DNA from: Branchiostoma floridae
Taxonomy: Eukaryota > Chordata > Leptocardii > Amphioxiformes > Branchiostomatidae
Direction: 5' to 3'
Assembly: GCF_000003815.2 (NCBI RefSeq)
Contig: NC_049987.1
Span: forward strand, 19,564,568 to 19,628,567
Length of the DNA: 64,000 nt
Both the position numbers and the translations under genes were made by a program. Below, piece by piece: positions 35,953-46,070 of the stretch. The notes beneath the pieces were generated by a model, which was not told the DNA's origin, made no database searches, and worked only from the letters and a program-made list of their open reading frames with translations. How positions within the stretch are numbered: the first letter of the stretch is position 1; each line of letters begins with the position of its first letter.

Positions 35953-36116
35953 TGTGAGTGAGTGAGTGAGTGAGTGAGTGATGAGTTAGTGAGTGAGCGA
36001 GCGAGGGAATGAGAGTGAGTGAGCGAATGAAAGAGTGAGTGAGCGAATTAGAGAGAGGGAGAGACAGAGAAAGAGAGTGAACGAATAAACGAGAGAGTGG
36101 TTGAGTGAGCGAAAGA
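35953..36116 (+). repeat. (GTGA)n imperfect microsatellite
   Basis: It begins as pure gtgagtga and grades into degenerate gaga/gcga purine-rich repeats. Confidence 0.9.
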
Positions 36117-37703
36117 TTGATTCCGGAAAAAGGAAAAGGGATTCTTAAAGAACAATTGATGTATTGCTACAGGGGTAAAGTCGAGTGATTATATCAGGTC
36201 CCATAGAATTTAGTTTTGGAGAACGTTGTGACCTCCAAAGATTGCTATAATTGGGCGGTAAGTTCTCAAGCCGAGCAGTCGTGCCATGTTAACACGGGAG
36301 TTTACCACACCTGTCAAATTAATAACTCTGACATTTGACGTCACAGTGAATGTCAAGATAATACAACTGAGCATGCGCTGTGACTTCAGAGCGACAACAT
36401 GATTGAAATATCAAACATCGAATCAGTTAAGTGAAAAAAATAAAACTTTCTGTTAAATTTTCATCCATACACTGCTAGAATGAGAAATCTATCACTCTGT
36501 TATATCATGACTATACTGTGATATACAGACTACCGTAATATGAGAGCAGTCCAATTTCTATTCAAGCCGTCCTACATGTATCTACATTATTAATTCATCC
36601 TATGATACCACTGGGGCCACTCTTTCAAAATGGATGCCCCATGTAAGTGCTTATAAATATACCACAGTCTGCGAGTTCGACAACCATCGTTGAAGAGGTT
36701 TTAAGCGGAAGTCTACTGAGAACATCATCCAAGTCTCCTTTTGTGACAGCAGGTTTTAGATACTGTAAAATCAAGACAAATACACGCAGGTCTTGAGACC
36801 TTACAAGAATTAGGAGGATGTCAAGGTCGTCGAAACATTTTGCAGCAGCTGTCACGTTTCGCGTTAGGTCTCTTTGATAGAAATGATAAGGGCACATTGT
36901 GAGGCTAACACCGACATGATAGTTTAAGACCGTTTCCATTCAAGTCTATGGATTTGTGATATACCACAAGGTAGTATACCCGGGTCACTGAAAATTTGGC
37001 TGTACTTTGCTGTTCTTATTCTTTAAAGTAGTATTTATGAAAATAAGTGGCTACAATACAATACTGTTGCCATTCTACGTTGATGCAACATAAATTGAAA
37101 GACCTCACAATATGCCAATTCTGTATCCTTGAGACTTTTAATTCTTCTTGCTTGAAGCCGTCTTTATGAAAAGACGCATGAGGGTGGCTATCTTCCTAGA
37201 TCCTGTGGTTTATACACACCTAATACTTAATAGGCTTCCTTTCCACAAGAGTGACTGAACAGCGACCAAAATTGACTTTGTGTAACAGTTAATTACATAA
37301 TCAGAATGAGACTCATGATGCATAGGTATGATTTCAAAGACAACAAAACACACAAAACGAATGCTAAAACCATTTTTAAGAATGAAATTCGTTGAGCAAT
37401 ACGTCTAGTTTTTGGTCTCTCATCACTCGCTCAGCGGTCGCCGCCCTAGTGTAAAAGAGGTGTAACAACCGTCTCTCCCAGTCTGGAGTTGGTCGGACGC
37501 CAATCTCGGCATTACTGTGCCGCGCGGGTGCGTGCGAACGGCTCTTTGTCGTCAGCCGAACCTATTAATCATGACCCACCCTGCGCCATTATCTATGACG
37601 TTGCCTGGGCCGCCGTTATTCCCAGCAAGCGGAGTAGAAGCGGTGTGTCGAGCGGGCGAGGAAGGGTGCCGCCATTGCCGAAGCCGTACAGACGCTGACA
37701 GCC

Positions 37704-40700
37704 ATGCTGACTGCTCTGCTTCTACAGAGGATCGTCCGCCACAAGGTGGTGGAACCCTTCCCGGAGGAGGGGACGTACCACGACCGGTGGTACCGCGACA
37801 GGCGCAGGAGACGGGCCAACGCGCAGTGGCAGCGGCGGCTGCTCAGCCCAACCCGGGGCCGAGGGAGAAAGCCGTGGTGCCCGGAGCTACCAGCACTGGT
37901 CGTGACGGACGAGAATGGCACGGAATACCGGGAAAGCTTCCCGCCTGCCAAATCTCTAGCAAGGACGAGAGAGATTTCAGAAGATAGCAGGATAGAAGAG
38001 AGTCTACATGACAGGCACTTACTACAGGTCCCAGGTAATAAGGGAGCTGAGAAGAGCCATGTGGATAGCTCGTCAGCGACAACAATACAGGGATCAGTGT
38101 CACCCAGAGAGGAAGGCGAATCACAACTAAAAGGAATGCATAAAGAAAGGCAAAGTCGACGCTTTGGCAGGAATTATGACGAAAACGAATCTTCGATCTC
38201 TGCAGGTCAAGGTGAGAAGGCTGACAGGCGGAACAACACAGCGCGGGAGAACGCATATAACGACGGCTATCGTCTGCGCCACACGTCAATCAACGCCTCA
38301 TCCAAGCAGAGCCCGGGATCTCACAATGAAGAACGCAACGCATACACCGAAACATCCTCTACTGATCGACAAACTCAACGCTCTGAGGGGCGTTACGTGG
38401 GCGAGAAGGCTGTATATTCGAACGGTCAGCGTGGCAGAACAGAAGAGCGGGAAATCTTAGCGCGGGAGAACGGTCATGGAGACGAATATCGCCCGCTTCA
38501 AACGTCAATCAACGCAACGTCGAGGCACAAGACTTTGTCAACCACTAAGGAACGACAGGTGCGAGGCTTTGACAAGCGATATGCTGAAGAAGAATCCGTG
38601 TTGTCAGTGGGTCAAGAGGACAAAGCCGATGCGCGGGAAAATAATGATGGCCACGAGTATCGTCTGCGTCACACGTCAGTCACTCCAGCAACAAGGCACG
38701 GCACGGAGTCAATCAGTGAGGAAAGAAAATCATACACAAATGTGTCATCTTTTGAAAGGCAGGACCAACGCGTTGACAGGAGATATAGAGAAGAGAAACA
38801 TGTGGTTTCTAAAGTTCAAGGGCACAAAGATGGTGGACAGCAAAACACGAGGCACGAAAACAGTCATGACGACAAATATCGTTATGTCCATACAACATAC
38901 AGACACAGCACTGAGTCTAGGAGCGAAGAAGGCAAAACAGACCTGGAAACGTCTTCCCATGAAATACAAGAGGAAGGCTATGTGGAAGAAGAATTTGTGC
39001 CCTCAAATGGCCAAGGGGACTACATCGTCAAAGAGCCCGGCATAGTACAGGACCACAATCATGGCGGCGAATATAGGTCGCATCACTCAACATCAAGGCA
39101 CAGCACGGGGGTATTTAGCGAAGAACATAGATTATACCACGAAACATCCTACAAAAGGCAAGAGCAACGCTTTAACAGGTACCATGTGGAAGCAGAATTC
39201 CGGTCAGGGAATAGTCAAGGGGACGACACCACCAAAGACCTCGAAGGTGTACAGAACAACAATCATGGCGACGAATATCGGTCGCATCACTCGACATCAA
39301 GGCATAGCACGGCGGAGTCACTGAGTGAAGAGCATAGCTCAGTCCAGGATACATTCTATGAAAAGCAAGGACAGCGCTTTGATAAGCACTATGGGGAAGA
39401 GGAATTCCGGTCGGTGAATAATGAAGTGGACGACACCATCAAAGGCCTCGAAGGAGTACAGAACAGCAATCATGCTGACGAATATCGGTCGCATCACTCG
39501 ACATCAAGGCACAGCACGTCGGGTGCACTGCGTGAAAAGCATATCTTAATCCAAGAAACATCCTATGAAAAGCAAGGGCAGTGTTTTAACAGGCACCACG
39601 AGGAAGAGGAATTCCGGCCTGTGAATAATCAAAGGGACGACACCCTCGAAGAGCCCAAAGCATTACATAACAACAATTATGGTGACGAATATCCGTCACG
39701 TGCACCTCCTTCGACATACAAGCAAAGCACGGTTTCTCAGAGCGAAGATGGCAAATCAGACCTGAGCACACACTCCTATGAGAAGCAAGGGCAACGTTTT
39801 GACAGGCGCGATGTTGAAGACGAACTTGTACCCTCGGTCGGGCGCGGCCGAGGGGACCACACAGAGCCCGAAATCATAGCGCAGAGCAACAGCTATGGCG
39901 ACGAGTACCGTACACGTCAATCCGCATCTATTCACAGCACCATGTCAATGAATGAAGAACACACATCATACCTGGAACCCTCCTTCTACGAAAGGCAAGG
40001 GGAGCGCCTTGATCATGACAGGCATTATGCGACAGAAAGGTTTGTCCCTACTGTGTATCAAGGTGAGCCTTGTGCATTTTGTGGAGCAGGTTATAAGGGA
40101 ATCGTAGCGCGGGAGAACAGCAATGGCGACGGGTATCGTCAGCGTCAAACGTCGATCAGAACGATAGCAAAACAGATCAAGGAGTGCCTCGATGAAATCA
40201 GCAAGTTACGAGCAGAATCCTATTCTATAAGACGACAAGAGCGACGCTTCGACTGGAACTACGTGGAAAAAGACTCAGTACAATCTAAGAGTCAAAGGTA
40301 CAAAGCTGAAGAGCGAGAATACAATCATGTCGAAGAATTTTGTCCTCGTTACACACCAACCAACGCATATGGCCAAGAATTCAACGAAAATGTTTCCCAT
40401 GGGAAGGATACAGGGACGAGGAATGTTTCGGAGGGCGGTGCGGCAGAAGAGAGTGCTGTTTATGAAGATTTACTTCTAGCCCAAGGCAACCAAAGAAGGA
40501 AGACTTATGTAACATCAAATAGCTCATCCACGATATCACACCACAGCACGGTGTCAGTGGACGAAGAACGCAAGACATACATTGATGAAAGGCAGAAAGA
40601 AAGGTTCTACGTCAAACCGGAATCTGTGCCCTCTGGAGGTCAAGGAGACAAAGATGGCGGACGGGAAAACAATCATGGCGACAGGTATCATCTGCAGCAC

Positions 40701-42077
40701 ACGCCAATCAGTACAATATCAGAGAAGAGCGCAGTGTCACCCACTGAAGAAAGCAGGGCATACATTGAAGAGTCTTCTATTGAAAGGCAAAGCTGTCGTC
40801 ATGACAGACAATACGTGGAACAGGAAGAATCTTGGCACTCGAAGTGCCAACATGGCAGCGCTGTCGAGTGGGGGGACCTAGCGCGGGAAAACAAGCATGA
40901 CAACAAAAGTCGTCTGCGCCGTATGCCAATCAAAGTCGCCCTGAGAGAGGTCTACACAGACAAGTGGCGCCAATATATGAATGTGTGCCAGGAGCCTGGT
41001 GTTGTGAAAACAGATTCTGACGAAGAGTCGACCCACACGAGACAGAAAGAGGACGGAACCTACGTGTCACAGAGAACGATAAAGCTGAGAAAGGCGAGCG
41101 GCGATGCGTGGCGAGAACAACAGCCCGAGGCGATCTATGGTGAAACTTCAGTTGAAGGGGGCGGGGTGAGAGAGTACGCAGTCACAGGCCGTGACCCAAG
41201 GTACAGTAGCGTCTTCGAAGACAATGTCGGAGAAGACGAAGGTGCCTGGCGAGGAACCGAAGAATCAAGGCACAGAAGTGTCTTTGAAGACGGTCATGGA
41301 GAACACGAAGAGAGGAATTCGTTCTTTGAGGAGTGGAGTTCGCTGAGATACACCGACGAGGCGGCCACCGACTTTGCGGAGTGGTCGTGGCTCTTAACCA
41401 TGGACCCCCGGGCGAGAGAAGACGTGTCAGAAGACGGCGAAACGTCTTATAACAGCGCCGACTACCTTGCTAAACGCCAACAGCGCTTGATGGACCTTGT
41501 AGACGGTTTCGACGAAGAACAACTCTCGAGGCTTGAATGGTTCCTGAGACAAATGTGCCATTTAGAGGAAGACCTCCACCAATCCCTCGACAAGCGCTCC
41601 TTCGACTTTAGCGAGTTCCGTGCAGATCTTGAGTTCGTGGCGCGTACCTACTTCGACATCGAGCTACGAGATCTGGAACTGCGGTCCACAGAAAGTCACA
41701 ACGACTTCATTTCTGACGAGGAATCCGCCAGCGACTTGGAAACGATCCCTGAATCCGACCACGAGTACGATGCCGACGACGACGGCTACGAAATGAGCCC
41801 CTCGCCCGCCCCGCTGACGAGCAGCCGTGTGGATCTACACAACATCACCACGACAAAGGGACTGAAGAGGTGGGACAGTCGCGACAGCGCTATCGGCTCG
41901 TCCGTCGGCGGCACGCTCCGGAGCTGGAGCAGCCAGTCCACCGTGGACGGCACGTCGGAAACTTCGGGCTTCCGGCTGAGCCTGGACTCGGACGTCTTCT
42001 ACTTTGGCGACATGAGCAAGTACGGACGGAAATCGTTCGGTAGCACGCCGTACCTGTCACGGGAGTCCTACTGCTGA
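37704..42077 (+). CDS. Single-exon 1457-residue repeat protein, unrecognised family
   Basis: One uninterrupted frame starts from an ATG in good context (G at -3). The N-terminus (LLLQRIVRHKVVEPFPEE, then RDRRRRR) is basic. Residues of about 150-1130 form roughly 13 degenerate units of 60-75 residues. Each has the plan ERQxQRFDRRY-xEEExVPSxGQGD, an acidic/Asn-rich NHGDEYR step, and a Ser/Thr/His-rich R(H)HTSxxxxHST step. Three central units (39067, 39272, 39479) are nearly identical at DNA level with a period of about 205 bp, so the array is still being homogenised. The last 250 residues are not repeated: a helical block (RQQRLMDLVDGFDEEQLSRL), an acidic stretch, and a Ser-rich tail (KRWDSRDSAIGSSVGG) ending YLSRESYC. 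No signal peptide, membrane segment or known catalytic motif was found. It is hydrophilic and probably disordered; the function is unknown. Confidence 0.85.
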   Translation: MLTALLLQRIVRHKVVEPFPEEGTYHDRWYRDRRRRRANAQWQRRLLSPTRGRGRKPWCPELPALVVTDENGTEYRESFPPAKSLARTREISEDSRIEESLHDRHLLQVPGNKGAEKSHVDSSSATTIQGSVSPREEGESQLKGMHKERQSRRFGRNYDENESSISAGQGEKADRRNNTARENAYNDGYRLRHTSINASSKQSPGSHNEERNAYTETSSTDRQTQRSEGRYVGEKAVYSNGQRGRTEEREILARENGHGDEYRPLQTSINATSRHKTLSTTKERQVRGFDKRYAEEESVLSVGQEDKADARENNDGHEYRLRHTSVTPATRHGTESISEERKSYTNVSSFERQDQRVDRRYREEKHVVSKVQGHKDGGQQNTRHENSHDDKYRYVHTTYRHSTESRSEEGKTDLETSSHEIQEEGYVEEEFVPSNGQGDYIVKEPGIVQDHNHGGEYRSHHSTSRHSTGVFSEEHRLYHETSYKRQEQRFNRYHVEAEFRSGNSQGDDTTKDLEGVQNNNHGDEYRSHHSTSRHSTAESLSEEHSSVQDTFYEKQGQRFDKHYGEEEFRSVNNEVDDTIKGLEGVQNSNHADEYRSHHSTSRHSTSGALREKHILIQETSYEKQGQCFNRHHEEEEFRPVNNQRDDTLEEPKALHNNNYGDEYPSRAPPSTYKQSTVSQSEDGKSDLSTHSYEKQGQRFDRRDVEDELVPSVGRGRGDHTEPEIIAQSNSYGDEYRTRQSASIHSTMSMNEEHTSYLEPSFYERQGERLDHDRHYATERFVPTVYQGEPCAFCGAGYKGIVARENSNGDGYRQRQTSIRTIAKQIKECLDEISKLRAESYSIRRQERRFDWNYVEKDSVQSKSQRYKAEEREYNHVEEFCPRYTPTNAYGQEFNENVSHGKDTGTRNVSEGGAAEESAVYEDLLLAQGNQRRKTYVTSNSSSTISHHSTVSVDEERKTYIDERQKERFYVKPESVPSGGQGDKDGGRENNHGDRYHLQHTPISTISEKSAVSPTEESRAYIEESSIERQSCRHDRQYVEQEESWHSKCQHGSAVEWGDLARENKHDNKSRLRRMPIKVALREVYTDKWRQYMNVCQEPGVVKTDSDEESTHTRQKEDGTYVSQRTIKLRKASGDAWREQQPEAIYGETSVEGGGVREYAVTGRDPRYSSVFEDNVGEDEGAWRGTEESRHRSVFEDGHGEHEERNSFFEEWSSLRYTDEAATDFAEWSWLLTMDPRAREDVSEDGETSYNSADYLAKRQQRLMDLVDGFDEEQLSRLEWFLRQMCHLEEDLHQSLDKRSFDFSEFRADLEFVARTYFDIELRDLELRSTESHNDFISDEESASDLETIPESDHEYDADDDGYEMSPSPAPLTSSRVDLHNITTTKGLKRWDSRDSAIGSSVGGTLRSWSSQSTVDGTSETSGFRLSLDSDVFYFGDMSKYGRKSFGSTPYLSRESYC

Positions 42078-42092
42078 AGGCATGGACACAAA

Positions 42093-42133
42093 CAAACAAA
42101 CAAACAAACAAACAAACAGACAAACAGACAAAA
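42093..42133 (+). repeat. (AAAC)n microsatellite
   Basis: acaaacaaacaaac runs directly after the stop codon of the repeat-protein gene, in its presumed 3' UTR. Confidence 0.95.
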
Positions 42134-42529
42134 AACCGGACTGTGTATGACACTGTGTCCCTCCAAGCATATTTTATACACATCTTCATTAACTGTAGGA
42201 TTCTATTGAGTCACAGTAGCTACGAAGGAAAGGTAGGGCTTGGTTACATTACAGATAATAGCATATGAAATTCATGAATTTATATATCATATTAAATGAC
42301 CATGGAACTTAGATACATACATGCTTACAATTAAATTATGTATAGATGTTCGCCTGTTCATCTAAACGCAAAAGATGGAAAAATTTGCATTCTAGTAGGT
42401 AAACAGAAGACTTATTTTAGAATATGTAGAGAACTATGGTAAAATCATAATTTATGCGTAAATGTGTTTTTTGTTGTTGTCATAGGTTATACATGTAATC
42501 TATATAATAGCAGGTCTGACTATTTTATG

Positions 42530-43570
42530 TGTGTAATGTTGCATCTAACGGACCATCGTGGGAAAACAGCTATCATGTTACGACCAACACAATAATCATC
42601 ATAAAGGTTCGAAATTATTCGCATAATAGATATTGATGGTGTCTAGTATACCAACAATGCTGTTGAGTTAAACTTTAAAAAAAAAAAACACTTAGTTTGC
42701 ATATATCTATATCCCCACAGACAACAACAAGTTTCGTTCTTGAATCTTAATCATAGAACACTGTGGTGTGATCATATTCAATGTTGTCACTCCGCATAGG
42801 CCATGTCACAGGTCTTATTTATGTACGCTACATGTGTAATGTTGCGTTTCACTGACCATCGGCCCAAACACACAGGGCGTGGGAAAGGAATTAAATGGTT
42901 CGGGTCTGTGGAATAAACATCGAATGTAAATTCTTAAGATAATTATCAGCGCAATTTATTCTACGGATTCAATAGATGTAGGTTAACGTTTGTGCAAATC
43001 TTTTGGGGCCAATGCAATTTGTATGGAACCGTTTTGTAATCATTTAGTTGAAGGTTCAATATATGTAATAGAAGGCAAATATAAAATATCTAATTTCCTA
43101 TCAGATCATTTCTTAGTAAGTTGAGTCAACACTTTATAATTGCATACCAGTATTTGCCCCAAACAAACATGTTTATAACTGCAAACTTTCAAACTAGCAT
43201 GCTGTTATTTAGAACAGGAGGGTCTAGTTTGAGATGGTATTAAAAACGTAGCAGTCCTTGTACAGGTTGCTTTTGCACAGTTTACGAACACCAGAAGTAT
43301 GAAACATAATGATCAAAACATGCAGAATAAAAGCTCTACATACTATTCACATGAAGGTTTTGATGTCCAGAATATTTCCAATATAGGGGCCGAAATGCTA
43401 CATAATGGGCCTTTCTTTAGTATGTAGTTGAGACTTACTGAAAGAGTTGTAGATGGTTCCTTTGTCTGTGTAATGTGGTGGTTAACTGACTATTCATTTC
43501 AAATAAACCTGGGTCGTGGGAAAACAATTAAATGGTTTAGGTTTGCAGAATAATCACTGGGAGTAAAGAG
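42530..43570 (+). repeat. Three diverged direct repeats
   Basis: A unit containing gtaatgttgc, a gaccatc word, cgtgggaaa, aattaaatggtt and gaataa recurs at about 42530-42640, 42830-42930 and 43465-43570. The spacing is uneven (about 300 and 630 bp). No coding signal was seen; the origin is unknown. Confidence 0.55.
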
Positions 43571-44427
43571 TCTTAAATTTTCAAGTCGACCTGTTTTCAA
43601 TGAAGTGGTTCGACTGATAGCGTGCAACAATCTCGTAACTCAACTGGCGGCCATTTTGCTTGACACGATGGAAACTTAAGGTAGCAGAACAAAGGTTTTC
43701 AACCTATGGGGATTTTTATAGTTAAGGGCCACAAGATGACTGGCTTCGGAACGGAAAAAAGTATAGCAGGGCCCACTTTAGGAATGCCAAAAATGGATAT
43801 GTTCAAGTTCAGGGTAGAAGCCACAAAATATTTTTTTTAATCCTTCGCCTTCTCACGCCCACTATGAAACGCCGCTCTGCGGAGTTCACATAACTGCAGC
43901 CGGCTCACACTAGAAAGGCAGTTGCGTAATGGGGGGCATTTATACACGAAATAGACATCTTTCACCAACCAAATCATAAAGTCTCAGAGTCGACACCTTC
44001 CATGACCACGCAGCACAGTTTATATCTGGCTGCCTCTCAAATAAGGCTTTTTACCTCTCCTTCGACAAGTTTATCCGTACCACTTTATGTACCCGCGTTT
44101 TAGACCCGGGAATCGCGCATAGATAGTGTGTTCTGCTACCTCAAGTCATCTAATTAGGATATGTCATTCGTCCCAACAAACGCATTGGATAGATCTGAAG
44201 AACATTCTTCTTACCAGACGGCGATACACGAAGTGCACGTTTCCAATCTCAAGCAATCTTTAGAAAACGCAATATACCAGCCATACATCGTTTACACCAG
44301 TTACACAAGACGATGCCCCCCTCCCCACACATATAGATCATAGCATACTAGTAGTGTCCATTGCGCCGTGACCCATGCTGCCCTATAAGTAATGCAACTA
44401 AAAGAGGTTGATTCATTGCTCATTGCC

Positions 44428-44524
44428 ATCATCATCATCATCATCATCATCATCATACCACCATCATCATCATACCACCATCATCACCATCATTATTACC
44501 ACCATCATCATCATCATCATCATT
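44428..44524 (+). repeat. (ATC)n microsatellite
   Basis: Interrupted catcatcat tract. The homologous tract in the duplicate block lies at 48018-48063. Confidence 0.95.
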
Positions 44525-44730
44525 ATGTTATTTATTGCAGAATTGTCCGGCACCAGTTCATGTCGGTGGCGCTCATATGTATACATGATTTTCTTTAAAA
44601 AGAAAGCATAGGGCAGTGCTTAGTTAGACAAAGTACACAATCGGGTCATGACTTGGCATATGTGCTGAAACATCTACTTATGACTGTGTCACTTATATAC
44701 GAGTCTTTACAGCTTTTGTTCAAATATTCT

Positions 44731-44792
44731 ACCCCCCCCCCCCCCCACACACACACACACCACACACACACACACACGTACACACACACACA
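44731..44792 (+). repeat. Poly-C plus (AC)n tract
   Basis: A run of about 16 C is followed by cacacaca with short interruptions. Confidence 0.95.
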
Positions 44793-45370
44793 AACACAAC
44801 AGATCAAGAGAGGGGTTGGTGAGGCCGTGAGGATATACAATTAACAACTGAGGCTGTTTCGAACCCGCATTTGTCAGCTTGATCTCTGTCTCCTATCGGA
44901 CGAGTCAGCCTTCACTTACAAATGATTGGTGCTAGTTGAGATGGTGTTTCTGACCGGTGGGGACCCCGCAATAACTTGTTGATCTGAGCAGTGATGCGAA
45001 GAAAAATGTCTTTGATTGGTTTTATTTTTAGACTCCTAGTGTGGTGCATGATATACAACTAAGGCTGTTTCCAACCAGAGTTTGTCATCTCAGTCACTAT
45101 CTCCAATCGGATCCTTGGTCAGATGATGTTTCTGACCGGTGATTACCCCAAAATATCCTGTTCATCTGAGCAGTGATGCGAAGAACAGCTTCTTTGACTG
45201 GTTTTATTCATAGACTCCTAGTGGGGTCCAAAGATATGTATGTCGCTAGAGCCGCTAGGCAATCTGTGTTATGTATAGGGTGAAGGGGTTAATTGTTTCT
45301 GACCGTGATGACCCCACAATATCTTGTTGTATATTTGAGCAGTGATGTGAAGAAAGATTTATTTCATTCT

Positions 45371-46070
45371 CTTCGCCAATGGCGAATGAGTATGTTTTTG
45401 CCGAATTGTCTCTGTATGTAGGTCAACAACATATAAGTCGAGAAATTGTGGATGGAACTTTTTGATTTTTTGTAGGTGTGTAGCGGTTGTCTAAAGGCAT
45501 GCCTAGTTTGAAAATGGTTTACCTGGCGTTTTCCTACGGTACAGCAGCAAGCTTTGTATTTTTTCGAGGTTTGTTTCAGGAAGCATAAGTCAAAATGCAG
45601 CTGGGCGATTTCTACGATATTTGGTAGGTGAGTAGCGGTTGTGTAAAGGATTGTCATGTGCGAAAATGGTTTAGCTAGCTTTTACCTATGGTGCTATAGC
45701 TGGCTTTGTATGTAAGTGCGTTTGTCTGTATGCAAGATAACTCAAGATGCTTTTGATGAATGCTAATGATATTTTGTTGATAGGTAGGGGACACAGAAAG
45801 GAAGGTCAAGTTCGATAATGGGCCTCCTGGCGACTTGTTTTGGTACTGCAAGTGAGCGTCAAAGCTTGCGCCAAAATTTTCCAGAAGTGCCAGGTTCATG
45901 ATTTTTTAGTGGTGGATAGCTGTTGGGACTAGGAGTGAATGGTGTAATTTTGGGCCCCCTACCAGCTTGTTTGGAACTGCTGTGGGTCTTATAGTTCGTA
46001 ACTTTTAAGAAGGATAACTCCAGAGGAGATTGTTGGATAGTTTTTGCTTTTGGTATGTGGTTACTTTGGG
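45371..46070 (+). repeat. Tandem ~150-bp repeat, about four to five diverged units
   Basis: Units share taggtgagtagcggttgtg, aaatggtttacctgg/gggcctcctggcg and ctatggtactgcagc-like words, at about 45440, 45620, 45780 and 45910, with a decayed one at 46015. The array starts at the perfect palindrome ttcgccaatggcgaa (45371-45385). It is embedded in the larger duplicated region and looks like a dispersed element with internal tandem repeats. Confidence 0.6.

Larger units (their letters stand above)
33580..37703. other. Intergenic region between the two giant genes
   Basis: No coding exon was supported. It holds a (TG)n tract, a (GTGA)n tract and a perfect CRE palindrome TGACGTCA at 36337-36344, about 1.37 kb before the next start codon. 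GC content rises after about 37430 toward the start codon, consistent with a 5' UTR or promoter. Confidence 0.5.

Noticed and set aside
36625-36939. 104-residue open frame on the minus strand
   Set aside because: No splice sites, no family resemblance and no neighbouring exons; the length is within chance for this composition.
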